NCBI GenBank assembly: GCA_017506865.1
Contig: JAFCMP010000224.1
Coordinates: 310,001-374,000, forward strand
Length of the DNA stretch: 64,000 nt
Origin: Tribonema minus
Taxonomy: Eukaryota; Sar; Xanthophyceae; Tribonematales; Tribonemataceae
Direction: 5' to 3'
Part shown: piece by piece, positions 1 through 11,242 of the stretch
Numbering within the stretch: position 1 is the stretch's first letter
Layout: every line of letters starts with the position of its first letter
The notes under the pieces: model-generated
What the model was told of the DNA's origin: nothing
Databases searched by the model: none
The model's input: the letters and a program-made list of their open reading frames with translations, nothing else
Program-made: the position numbers and the translations under genes

Positions 1-1640
1 GGCGGGGAAGGGTGCAGGGGGGGCATTCCCGCAGCACTGAGGGAAGTGTGACTGCATAGCATTGAGGGTAATGACTGCATGCCGGCTCTGGTGTGCCGGG
101 GAGAGCATTGGAAGTAGTGCTCTGTGGGTGGGTGGGGGAGGCGTGGTGTGTGTACGGTATGGCGTTTGAATGTTGGACACCGATTACATTGTTCTGTCAC
201 TGATGGCATACATACATGATGTGTGGGTGTGTTGGGGTGTGAGGCAGATATGGCCATGGCATGATCCGTGCTCATCGTGATCTAATATAAACTCAAAAAC
301 ACCATGCGGATGTGACTGCCGATATATGTGTGCGTCGTTGTTATCCTTTCCATTCAGTACATGCATCACTAAGAGCCTGCTGCAAGTTGTTGCCTCGGCG
401 CTGGACATGTAATACACTTCAAAATATGTAGGGGCCTACAGCATGTGAGACACTTGCATCATTGCAGCACTGTCGCATGACGCCCAGTGATACACATGAG
501 GCTAGCTACGCATCGTACCTCAGATCAGATCTGGCATCGTCCAACCTTAACACCTCAAGTTGAAGTTGGCCAACTTTGAGAGAGTGAGAGTGGGGTGGGT
601 GATGGATGTTTTTCGAGGGCCAGAGCTTAGGGTGGCAAAAGCGTCACCAGTTGCTGCCTCTCTGGAGGCCGGTTACGTCCCAGCCATGAGCCAAATCAAA
701 ACGTTTCTTCCCCTTTTTGACCCTACATGACCCTAAACCGGGAAGTTTGGGTTTAGTAAACCCTCACTTCTCATCCCCCCTCTTGTGGTGCAAAGCTTCC
801 ACAAGGGGCTCTCCTCTGCTACAGGAATGCTTTCAAAGCGCTTCCACCAGCGTGCGACTCTCCCAGCTCGCTCGCCACTGCCGTTCTTCAACAGAAATTT
901 GAAGATGTAGTCGAAGTAAAATACAAACTTCAATTTGGTCTTCTGTCAACTTCAACGCCTAGCCGTGAGTGCCGGGAGTGAGTGGGATTCGGGTCCTGAC
1001 GGGGGAGCACGGAAGTGAGAGCCTCAGAGTGCAGTGATTAACAACACTGCATGAGAGAGGCTGAGAGAGGCTGGACCTGCTGGGGCACGAATGTCTGTGT
1101 GACGGGTTGGTAGGGGCGTAGCTGGGGTGGTGTGAGCATCACTGTGTCAGCTGATCATTTACATCCTGATGCATTGAGTGCTAGGACTTTTTGGCAACGC
1201 AATCCTTGCTTCATGACTGGCGACTACGGGACTAGCCCTTACCCAAATCCTAGCCAGCATTCAGCACATCCATGGGCTGTTCAAGCTGCACATCTTCTGG
1301 CCAGCCAAAGGTTTCGTCAGCAAGCCGCCTTTTTCAAAGGCGCTTGTGCATTGCATATGAGGTTGTCGACATGATTTTTTTTGTCACACCATGTAGTAGC
1401 AGAGCAAGTGCAGTTTTCGACCTCAGTGTGGTGAGCAAGAAGATGCAATTTCACTCAGATGATTACGGGTTTGCTCTCCACTGCCGCCAGTTTTGCTCCC
1501 TCTGTCGAGGGTGTGGCTGAACTGAGTCGGGAAAAAAAAAAAAGGATGGATCGCGATTCGTCGGATCCCTCCAAGGAAACTTGAAGAATCCTTCAGATGA
1601 GCTACGCGTACATACACAATCACTGCACCCACACAGCACC
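1..1640. other. Noncoding region upstream of psbO
   Basis: I see no convincing coding exon here. The left part is GT-rich. Around 540-570 and 900-960 there are copies of the short CTTCAA/TTGAAG motif that recurs in noncoding DNA across the window. A poly-A run of about 12 bases lies at 1531-1543, close upstream of the psbO start. The psbO promoter should lie here, but I cannot point to a defined element. Confidence 0.5.
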
Positions 1641-2603
1641 ATGAGGACAGCCGTGGCATGCGTAGCTGTGGCAGCCATCGGCGGCGCCTCCGCCTTCCAG
1701 ACCCCGTTCATGGGGTCGCGCGTGGCGGGCAAGGCGACCCAGTCCTCTGGGCTCACCATGAGCGCCAAGGATGACTTCAAGGCCGCCGCCGCGGGTGCCC
1801 TGGCTGTGTTCGCTGGCATGTCCTTCCTAGCTGCCCCCGCTCAGGCCATCACCCGGGACCAGGTGGACTCCCTGTCCTACATGCAGGTCAAGGGCACAGG
1901 CCTGGCGAACCGCTGCCCGGAGGTCATCGGCACCAGCAGCATCACGGTCGGAGGGAAGGCGAGGGTCGTGGATCTCTGCATCGAGCCCAAGACCTTCCAG
2001 GTCCTGGAGGAGAAGGAGGGCCGCAAGGGCGAGACCAAGAAGGAGTACGTCAACACCAAGCTCATGACCCGCCAGACCTACACCCTGTACGGCATCGAGG
2101 GCTCCCTCGCCCCCGAGGACGGCAAGCTCACCTTCAGGGAGCAGAACGGCATCGACTACGCCGCCACCACCGTGCAGCTGCCCGGCGGCGAGCGCGTGCC
2201 CTTCCTCTTCACCGTGAAGGAGCTGGTGGCGAAGGCCTCCACGGGCGGCAACACCATCAAGCCGGGCTTCCAGTTCGGCGGCGCTTTCAAGACGCCCTCG
2301 TACCGCACGGGTCTCTTCCTTGACCCCAAGGGCCGTGGTGGCGTCACCGGCTACGACATGGCGGTTGCCCTGCCCGGCCTGCAGAGCGGCGAGGAGGGCG
2401 ACAAGGAGATGTTCAAGGAGAACAACAAGACCTTCGACGTGACCGACGGGCAGATCGAGTTCGAGGTGAACCGGGTGGACACCGATGCGGGTGAGATCGG
2501 GGGTGTGTTCGTGTCCAAGCAGAAGGGAGACACGGACATGGGGTCCAAGACCCCCAAGGACATGCTCGTTAAGGGCATCTTCTACGGCCGCATCGAGCAG
2601 TAG
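1641..2603 (+). CDS. psbO: PsbO, oxygen-evolving enhancer protein 1 (33 kDa manganese-stabilising protein)
   Basis: PsbO stabilises the Mn4CaO5 cluster of photosystem II from the thylakoid lumen. The gene is a single open frame of 320 codons. I chose the ATG at 1641 (context CACCATGA); the frame is open further upstream but has no ATG there. The leader is tripartite. A signal peptide ends near ASAFQ (residues 16-20), with the phenylalanine motif of secondary red plastids. A transit region follows. A lumenal signal of the LAAPAQA|ITRDQV type ends near residue 72. The mature part begins with the family block YMQVKGTGLANRCPEV. Its two expected disulfide cysteines are present (NRCPEV and VDLCIEP), as is FTVKELVAKAS. 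Mature length is normal for the family. It has no intron and no exon-edge copies, unlike most intron-containing neighbours. Identification is secure. Confidence 0.97.
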   Translation: MRTAVACVAVAAIGGASAFQTPFMGSRVAGKATQSSGLTMSAKDDFKAAAAGALAVFAGMSFLAAPAQAITRDQVDSLSYMQVKGTGLANRCPEVIGTSSITVGGKARVVDLCIEPKTFQVLEEKEGRKGETKKEYVNTKLMTRQTYTLYGIEGSLAPEDGKLTFREQNGIDYAATTVQLPGGERVPFLFTVKELVAKASTGGNTIKPGFQFGGAFKTPSYRTGLFLDPKGRGGVTGYDMAVALPGLQSGEEGDKEMFKENNKTFDVTDGQIEFEVNRVDTDAGEIGGVFVSKQKGDTDMGSKTPKDMLVKGIFYGRIEQ

Positions 2604-5576
2604 AGCCACCTCCGTAAAAATGCACAGCACACACAAACCACAAAGTACACAGCACCCTGGGTTTGGGTCACGACCACATGTTTCACATTTTGTTCTCAAC
2701 AAAACCCTCGTAACTAGGGCGCCGCAGTGCCCCGCTACCATAGAGTCCTCTCTCTTGTATCAAGAATATGATGATGATACATACTTGGTCAACATGCGGA
2801 GGCGAGCTCCCCCTCCTCGTTGGTTTTGATTTGTGTTTGCGAATGCGGTATGCAGCCCGTTGCGCATGTGCTCGGTTGTCGCTGCGGGCTGGTTACGCAA
2901 GGTCTGCTAAGCTTTTTGGAGCTTGCATGTTGTCTGCTAAGCTTTGACGGAGCTTGCATGTGTATGACAGCATTGCTTTGCGTTTGGGAGCAGGCAATCG
3001 TGCGTGAATGCGCAGGAGCGTGCATGATTGCTAATTGATGTTTTAGTCAGTACTGCGCGTTCTGTATGCCTGCGCACTTGCACTGCTGCGTCCAGGTGAG
3101 TCTTCCCATATGTTATTTGAAGTGCGTAATGGCGTGGATTGATGATCATCTCGAGTAGAGACATCATTGCTCCATGGATGTGCGTGGTGCAGTGGTGTGC
3201 ACCGCTTTTTCCTGCGCACGTGCACTGCCATGCCGCGGAATTGTTTTCCCCATCATGGCACGGCTCAACTGCGCGACAGCCACTCTGGAAGCGACGGAAG
3301 CGGCTGAATCAGAAGGCTTGGACAGCAGCACGCCATGACACTCACTGCTGGGGCATGGCAATCAGGCAAGCGAGCAACTCTCTGATTCTCATTTGACTTA
3401 CGCCTGTAGGCACGTGAAAGTAGTGGACACGCCTGATTGGCAACATGCCATCCGCTTCAGGCAGTTCATCATGCGGTTGCCATATTTCATGCATAATTGT
3501 ATTGAACCTCGAAGACTTTTCTCACGTGTAGTTGCAATATTTTTGTTCAACCTGTTTTCATTAGGCATGTGGAAGCAGTGACACATGTGCGTTTAATTCA
3601 ACCTTGAAGTTATTATGCATCTAACCTTGAAATTATAGTTGCCGTAGAACAACTCTTTGGATCATGCATAATGTACTCGTGCAGTACTTGCTGAATTTAG
3701 GTGATTGTGTACCTTGTTGTCAACTCTCGCAAAAAAAACGGAAAAGCCGCGATGAATTGTGTCAAGATCGCTACCAGAGTCTACAGACGCTTTGCAATGA
3801 AGTGCTTCTCAATATGTCAGTATGTGTATCTGAAATCCAATTTACTTCAGTTGCAAACTAGTGAAACTTTCATTCAGCCAGCGACGAATTGCTGATGTCA
3901 GCAGGAGCCTTTGGTCTTGTTTGAACGTTGTGCGGCGCTGTTCAACTTGTACGAGCTGGCCTTTCTGCATCACTCTGCAGCAGCACTAACTGTTGTGTAT
4001 CCTCAATTGCCAGTCTTCGGCATCCTCAAACATGGAGCTGCTGCGCTTGCAACGCTTTGGTGCTGGATCACATCAACTTGAAGTTGAATGGACGCGCATG
4101 TGAAAAAACCAGAATCTTTGTCAATGAGCGCCGTTGTTCGCAACGAGCACCATTGTTGCGCTGATATGGCAGTTCACCGTCATGGACGGCAGGTGTCCTG
4201 CTTCAGCATGAACTGGCGCACATTCGGATTGTACAAATCCTGTACAAAAAGGTTCACCCGCTCATGTCTTGGTCAGAATGTCCATGAAGCTAACGTAGTG
4301 CTGTGCTGGTGGGGATCTCAACTATGTAGGCTTGCATGGCACCTGCAATGGTGGCACCCGGTTTTTGCCAGGAACGAACTCAATAGTAATCTGCAGTCGA
4401 TTACTTTCAGCTCAATACGTCACAGCTGACATCAAATCGCAGCCTGCGTCTGGAAAGCTTTTAGATTTGGCTTTCCCGCACTTTCTCACAAGTAGCCATC
4501 AGGTCTGCTTGAGTGCCTGCTTGGCCACGCATTTAACTCCTTAACCTTGGCTGAGCCAATTTTCACGTCAGCCGGTGCTCTATGAGCAGATGTTTGCATC
4601 TGAAAGTAAACCCTGCAACGTCAAAAATGGAGTTTTTTGCAAATGACTGTCAGGTCACTGCATGATGTCGCAATATTACTATAATGTGGTGGCGGGTTCA
4701 CAAACAGCCAGTTTGGTGGTGTAGACGTCCTGCACTACGTGATGCACACCTGTGCAACTTGACGATGCGTCTCTCATCTTAAGTGCATGCGGTCCAGTGT
4801 TTACAGGTTCTCTTCTCAAACAAGACACATGCGCAAGTCGCATGCGCAAGTCTTGTCTCGCACATGCCATGCTTCCCGTGAAGCTACGCATTTGCGACCT
4901 ATGTCATGAATCATGATGCTCGAGTTGCAATGCCCATCATCAGCGCCACGGTCACATCATACGCTGAACAGTGGAGACGCTCCACCTGCAGAAACAACAT
5001 GAGTATTTGCAGACGCAGTCTGCTGGCACCATTGTAGAGTTTTGCAGACGCAGTCAAGTGCATGCGACAGTAGCTCCCAGATGTGATTATGCTTGTAAAA
5101 ACTCATGGATTTGCATCAATGCAAGTATTGTAGCATGTAATGTAGTTATTTATTCGACAATCATGTTCCCCAAGTGATATGCAACTGCCACTGATTGATG
5201 TTACGGTCTCAGGGCTTGCCATGACGACTTACAGAAGAAACTTGCAGGTGTGCACGCAGCTGACCGTTTTTTATTGATGATGGCCACCCTGTCACGGTGG
5301 GCATGGACCAGTCTATCTTGCTGATTTCACTGGGCTGCAGAAAGCCCAAGCTCATGTTGACTGAAATGTCCATGGCTTCATCGCGATGAAGCGATGCCCA
5401 GGTTGCCATCCAGTATCACTTCAAAGCATCTTGTCTGTATATGCGCTGTCTGAATGCATGCACGACTGATGGTTATTAGGGTGGTTCTACATTCTAAGCC
5501 ACGTGGCGCCGTCTGGCAATCGAGGCGACGAAGGCAGTTGGTCGACGCACTTTGCAGGTGTTTGGCTGCTGCGATC
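2604..5576. other. Intergenic region, psbO to INO1
   Basis: About 3 kb with only short, composition-driven open frames. I see no family-like exon on either strand. Composition is closer to introns than exons. A short direct repeat of the type GCTAAGCTTTTTGGAGCTTG / GCTAAGCTTTGACGGAGCTTG occurs at 2907-2957. A partial repeat around GCGCAAGTC sits near 4830-4855. The psbO 3' UTR and INO1 promoter must lie here, unmarked. Confidence 0.5.
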
Positions 5577-8500
5577 ATGGCGGCGACTCTGTTCAGCGAC
5601 GAGCCCTTCGAGGTGGACTCCCCCAATGTCGTTTACACGGATGACGAGATCACCAGCACATACAGCTACCAGACCACTCTGGTCGAGGGCACGAAGGTGA
5701 TGCCTCGCTCGCAGACGCTGACCTTCAAGACCGCGCGCAAGGTGCCCAAGACGGGCATGATGCTGGTGGGGTGGGGCGGCAACAACGGCACCACCGTCAC
5801 CGCTGGCATCATCGCCAACCAGCAGGGCATGTCTTGGCCTACCAAGAACGGCACGAAGACAGCCAACTACTTCGGCTCGCTGTGCATGGCCTCAACGCTG
5901 CGGCTGGGAGCGGACGCCTGCGGCAACAGCGTGTACGTGCCCTTCCGCAACATGGTCCCCATGGTGCACCCGAACGATCTGGTGGTGGGTGGGTGGGACA
6001 TTTCGGGCATGAACCTCGGCGACGCCATGCGGCGCAGCCGGGTGCTCGACATCACCCTGCAAGACCAGCTCTACCCCCACCTAGCTAAGCTCAAGCCCCT
6101 CCCATCCATCTACTTCCCCGAGTTCATCGCCGCGAACCAGAGCGACCGCGCCGACAACTGTCTGAAGGGCAGCAAGGCGGCGCAGATGGAGCAAATACGC
6201 AAGGACATTCGGGACTTCAAGGCTGCCAATGGACTAGACAAGGTGGTGGTCTTGTGGACAGCGAACACGGAGCGCTTTGCGTCGGTGGAGGAGGGGGTAA
6301 ACGACACGGCGGAGGCGCTGCTGGCGGCGATAGAGCGCGGGGAGCCGGAAATATCGCCCTCCACTATCTTCGCCGTGGCGTCGATATTGGAGGGGTGCAG
6401 CTACATCAACGGCAGCCCTCAAAACACTTTCGTGCCAGGTGAGGCATACTTGGCAAAGCTGCTTTTATGATGCAGTCGTTAATGTCATTTACTTTAGTAT
6501 TGCACGAACACCTCTGCTGGATCTGTCAGGGACTCTTTCAAAACCCACACAATAACTGTACAGGAGGTGGCAATGACGCAGGTAAGGCTGCATGTGCACT
6601 CAATGATGGGCATTTCACACCAGTATCTCTACTCTACTTTTAATCTCCTGAGTTCATGTGTTGTTTTGTAATCAGACTTGACGACCACTTTGAGCAACGG
6701 CCGTGCTTCACTGCCTGTCGGTCTCAGTCACCTAGATAGTTTGGGAGCAGAAACAGCATGTTCGTACTCAGCGTGGCTGGTGTCGTGCACCCCGATCAGC
6801 ACTCGTAATGCTTTAGGCTGGGCGGATCGAAAGCTTATGAGCACGATGGTCCTGGCTGCCCGGCAGCTGGCTGATAGATGCGTTGGTTAGGCACTCTCGC
6901 GTACGCATTTCTTATCGGATAATCGCACGCATCACTGCGCACCGACATTGCGGGTTTTCAGATTAGCAGCTGCAGTAGGAGTCACAGGCAGGACCCCATG
7001 GCAAACGGCACGACGAACGGCCAAGGGCGAGTCGGCTCGTTCATACATGGTGTGTATACGAGCACGTGGTGCAAAACACAATCATGTGTCTGCTCAGCAC
7101 GTGATAACTGTGGCACAGGCTGCTCCCGTGCGAATAGCTTCAGCACGTGCAGAGCTTGGCTTAGTGCGTATTAAGATCAGTTCAGTTCTGAAGTACATGC
7201 AGCCGGTGCCTTTATTGTGGCAAGAGGTAACCCCCAGCACTTCTTGTGGCTCTCTCACAGTATGGGCCATCACAAAAGTCCACTAGCATCAACATGCGTT
7301 ATTGAGCCGACCTTGCATATTTGGTGAGCGGGACGTCGCCGCGCCATCCAAGTTGAAGTCCAAATTGAAGTTTGAAAAGCAGCGGAAGCGTTGCTGCCCT
7401 GAACCTCAGTGCATCTCAGCTGTGCATCGACGGCACTTATATCAAGAACAATGCCAGCCAAATGCTGCTTGTGAACGAGCGGCATTTGTTACAATGAGCC
7501 TGTCACAAAGCTCTGCTGCGCGCCAGCATGGACATGTCCGGGTGTTCAAAGGCGTGCAGTGAGGGGTAGGGTTGGGGTCACTATTAGTGCCAGCTTCTGT
7601 GACATTGTGACCTGGTGACTGCGATTTGTTGTTTTCTCAACTGACAGCAGTAACGGCAGCGATCACGGCTACCAGGGAGGTAGCAGGCTGCAGCAGTGTG
7701 TCTGCTCGCCGTGCATGCACAGCGCATCACCTGCGGTGGTCCGTGCAGTACACCCGCAAGTTGTTGAAATTCAGATGACACGATTCACACTTCTTTACGA
7801 TGCCACTGCATTGGAGTAGCGGCCTGTACTGTACCAGATCTGACATTGCAGTTGGGCAAAGCAGCGAACATGAAGCACTGGCCTTGACCGAAGCAGCGTC
7901 GGTTTTCAGTCACAGTGACATACATACATGCCAACAATGCTATGGTACTGGCAAACGGCGTTGAATGCAGCACAGAAAACAAAAAAGTGGGAACAGCACG
8001 CCGATGCTGTAACTGCATCAGAGAGATGGCAGCAGTGTGTGGCATTGGCTATAGTAGTACGGTGTCGGGCATGCTGTAGCGATGAGTTGGTGACGTAACC
8101 CTAACCCTACCCTAACCCTAACCGCTACCCTGAGATTACAACGATGGCAGCAGCTGGGGCCCCACTGCCGATGTCATGGCACACCGGTGTGATGACACAC
8201 TACATGAGTTTGTGCGCATGGATGGGAGCGCACAAGTGCTGCATTGCGCATACATATGTTCCACTTTAGACTTGTAGATGTATCGATGGGTCATTTATCG
8301 CGATTCTCGTCAGGTGTGATGATGCACACGTACAGTGCAGCATGTGCGGTGTGCTCCCAGCACCGGCTTTCCGGGTCTGAAGAAAGCAATCTGGCAGTAG
8401 CTTTCGTCAAGTGCCATCATGTTGTCCAAATGGGTGCTTGTCACCGCATGTATTTCAACCGTAAGCACGCCCCCAGTGCATAGAAACACGCCTTACTGTG

Positions 8501-11242
8501 GCCGACCCTCGCCCCTCCCCTGCACGAGCTGCCAAGATGTACAGCATGTTGATTCCAAATAGGTAGCTTGATGGTGATGCGATCGCGAGGCCCATCCAAA
8601 GTCACCTCCTGCACCATCTAGTCCACAGCTTTTCATCAAATCATGCCGCTTCCTGCCATCACTACTTAGTTATGTAGGTATGGGTGCATGCTTATTAGGG
8701 TTAGGGTTAGGTGACGGTTTGAGCTGCGGGTCCAGTGAGGCCTCTCACGTATCATAACAGCATTATTCTATTCTAAACTTGCCCTCAAATGCGCACGCAC
8801 ACAGCCGAGCGCCTCATGCGGTGTCCTCCGCTCCCTGTATGCATGAACCCACGAGTGCAGGTGTCGTAGAGCTGGCCTTCGAGAAAGAGGTTTTCATCGG
8901 CGGCGATGACTTCAAGTCCGGACAGACAAAGATGAAGTCCGTGATGGTGGACTTTCTCGTGAGCGCCGGCATCAAGCCCGTGTCGATCGTGTCGTACAAC
9001 CACCTGGGCAACAACGACGGCAAGAACCTCAGCGCGCCGCAGCAGTTCCGGTCCAAGGAGATCAGCAAGAGCAACGTGGTGGACGACATGGTGGCCAGCA
9101 ACAGGTATGTAGGCATACGCGTCTGTATACATGCCTTTGTGCGTATGTATGTGCATCTTGTTTACATGCCGTAGCAGTTCCGCTCTGAAGAGATTAGCAA
9201 GAGCAACGTGGTGGGTGACATGGCCAGCAACAGGTACGAATGCAGACGCGTGTATACGGTGGGTATGGTGTTTTTTGTGCGCGTGTGCATGTGCTGGTTG
9301 CGCCTCACCTCTCAACACTTGACAAACGACTGCTTGACAATGAGCATGAGGACTAAGCACCTGACTGCGCTCTCACCCCGAGAACGATGCTATTCAGGTG
9401 TGCCATGATCCGACATTTCTCCTTTCCAAACTTCATCAAAGTGGCCTGACGCTCCTCATTTTCCAAAAACTTTATCTGAATAGCAAATATTAACGTCAAT
9501 GCCATACACTTCCAGGCTGCTGCACTATGAGGACAAGCACTCGGACCATGCCTGACTGTCTCATCTTCTCTGCCCCTGATAGTGGACGCTCACTTTTGCT
9601 CGCATGTATGTGCAACCTCAACTCCAAACAACTTCCACGCTGTGCAACTGCAATCCCAAACAAACTTCCAGGCTGCTGTACGACGAAGTACGAGCACACG
9701 GACCATGCCTGACGGTCTCCATGTGCTCTGCCCCTGACGGTAGATACTCACACGTGCTCGCATGCACAACTTCAACTCTGAACGAACTTTCAGGCTGCTA
9801 CATCGAGGACGAAACACCCTTGACCATGCTGACCATCTCCACGTGCTCACGTGTGCAACTTCAACCCCACACAACAAACCTCACGCTGTGCAGCTTCAAC
9901 TCCGAACAAACTCCCAGGCTGCTGTACGACGAGTGCGAACCCCTAGATCCATGCTTGACTGACACCATGTGCTCTGCCCCTGACGGTACATACATACTCG
10001 CACTCGCTCGCATGCGCAACTTCAACTCTGAATGAACTTCCAGGCTGCTGTACGACGAGGACGAACACCCGGACCACGTGGTCGTCATCAAGTACGTACC
10101 GTACGTGGCCGACTCCAAGCGCGCGCTGGACGAGTACACGAGCGAGATCTTCATGGGCGGCGTCAACACCATCTCCATGCACAACACGTGCGAGGACTCG
10201 CTGCTCGCGACGCCGCTCATCTTTGACCTCGTGCTCATCGCGGAGCTCGCCGAGCGCGTGCAGGTGAGCATACATACCGTATGCATTGCTGTACGCTTTA
10301 CATGCCGTATGCATCGCTGCTCGTGACGCCGCTCATCTTCGACCTCGTGCTCATCGCGGAGCTCGCCGAGCGCGTGCAGGTGAGCATACATACCGTATGC
10401 ATTGCTGTATGCTTTACATACCGTATGCATCGCTGCTCGTGACGCCGCTCATCTTCGACCTCGTGCTTATCGCGGAGCTTGCCAAGCGTGTGCAGGTGGT
10501 GGTTTGCGCGTACATACTGTATGCATTACTGTATGTATGCTTTACATACTGTTTGTATCGCTCTCAACGCCGCTGACTTACAACATCGCAGAGGTCGCGG
10601 AGCGAGTGAAGGTGGGGTTCAAACGTGCATAGCGAAGCTCATCATGCGCATTTCGTGCTGTCGCTGGCACCGTCAATACTGCTGTCCCCTGTGCTTGATG
10701 CGCCGCCTGCAGCGCGTACGCATTGCTGGTGACAGCATGCTGGTACATACATATTTATAAGTACAGTATGTGATCCGAACACCAAGTGCTGCTCGGCACG
10801 CGAACACAGAAGCTTCACACAGGCCCTCTTTCTATGGGGTGGCTGGGGCGGAGGATCGTGCTGGCGCACGCTTGCAGACCCGTACGCGCCCCCATATACC
10901 ATTGCAAGTGCTCCTTGCTGACGATCGCCGCTGCTGCTGCTGCTGCTGCCGCTGCTGCTGCTGCCGCAGATCAAGCGCGAAGGCTCAGCTAAATTCGAGC
11001 GCCTCCACCCCGTACTCTCGGTCCTCAGCTACATGCTCAAGGCCCCCCTGGTTCCCCCCGGCACCCCCGTCATCAACGCGCTCTTCGCGCAGCGCCAGTG
11101 CCTCGCGAATTTCATGCGCGCGTGCGTGGGCCTCCCCGCGGAGAGCCACATGATGCTCGAGCACAAGCTCGTGGGGGAGATTGAGGAGCGGCAGCACGCA
11201 CGCGAGAACGGAGAGCCCGCGGCGAAGCGCGCGCGCACGTGA
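5577..11242 (+). CDS. INO1: Inositol-3-phosphate synthase, 4 exons
   Basis: Converts glucose 6-phosphate to inositol 3-phosphate with NAD, the first step of inositol synthesis, usually in the cytosol. Exons: 5577-6438, 8861-9104, 10044-10263, 10970-11242. All introns are GT-AG, the phases match, and the total is 532 residues, normal for the family. Exon 1 carries the NAD motif [10 protein letters not shown], then [31 protein letters not shown] and [11 protein letters not shown]. Exon 2 carries [12 protein letters not shown] and [13 protein letters not shown]. Exon 3 has [15 protein letters not shown] and the [15 protein letters not shown] block. Exon 4 has [16 protein letters not shown] and ends in a basic tail. 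The ATG at 5577 gives the family-like [11 protein letters not shown] start. Introns 2 and 3 hold truncated copies of the flanking exon edges; intron 1 (2.4 kb) holds telomere-like runs. Confidence 0.96.
8096..8123. repeat. Interstitial telomere-like run (CCCTAA orientation)
   Basis: A short imperfect run of CCCTAA units inside INO1 intron 1. A second run in the opposite orientation (TTAGGG) lies at 8694-8711 in the same intron. Neither is at a chromosome end. Confidence 0.8.
9174..9233 (+). repeat. Truncated copy of INO1 exon 2, 3' edge plus donor
   Basis: About 60 bases closely resemble the last 63 bases of exon 2 (9042-9104), including the encoded EISKSNVV and the block ending GCCAGCAACAG|GTA. 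The copy has a 3-base deletion and several substitutions. It lies 70 bases into intron 2 and still carries a GT donor. It cannot be added to the reading frame as a normal exon, because it lacks its own acceptor and repeats the same residues. Confidence 0.9.
9490..10043 (+). repeat. Ladder of INO1 exon 3 5'-edge copies with acceptors
   Basis: Direct copies of the junction (intron end)-CAG|GCTGCTGTACGACGAGG with exon-part starts near 9515, 9672, 9794 and 9918. They lead up to the real exon 3 start at 10044, with spacing of about 157, 122, 124 and 126 bases. Each copy carries the acceptor, about 40 bases of exon-like sequence and intron filler containing CAACTTCAACTC. All four copies have lost the reading frame. 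Only the last junction, at 10044, continues into the full exon. Confidence 0.9.
10317..10611 (+). repeat. Ladder of INO1 exon 3 3'-edge copies with donors
   Basis: Three direct copies of the end of exon 3 (10201-10263, encoding [20 protein letters not shown]) lie at 10317-10379, 10433-10495 and 10561-10611. Each is followed by GT and an intron start rich in CATACATACCGTATGCA. The period is 116, 116 and then about 126 bases. Similarity falls with distance: the first copy is almost identical, the third is heavily changed. Confidence 0.93.

Noticed and set aside
1581-1640. Longer psbO N-terminus
   Set aside because: The upstream extension has no ATG and would bury the signal peptide; the ATG at 1641 gives a normal tripartite leader.
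1827-2741. 304-codon minus-strand open frame opposite psbO
   Set aside because: It is a shadow of the GC-rich psbO codon pattern, with no family resemblance; psbO is certain on the other strand.
9490-10043. Regular direct repeats that could suggest a CRISPR array
   Set aside because: Units are degenerate copies of a eukaryotic exon edge with acceptors, with no conserved spacer pattern and no cas genes.
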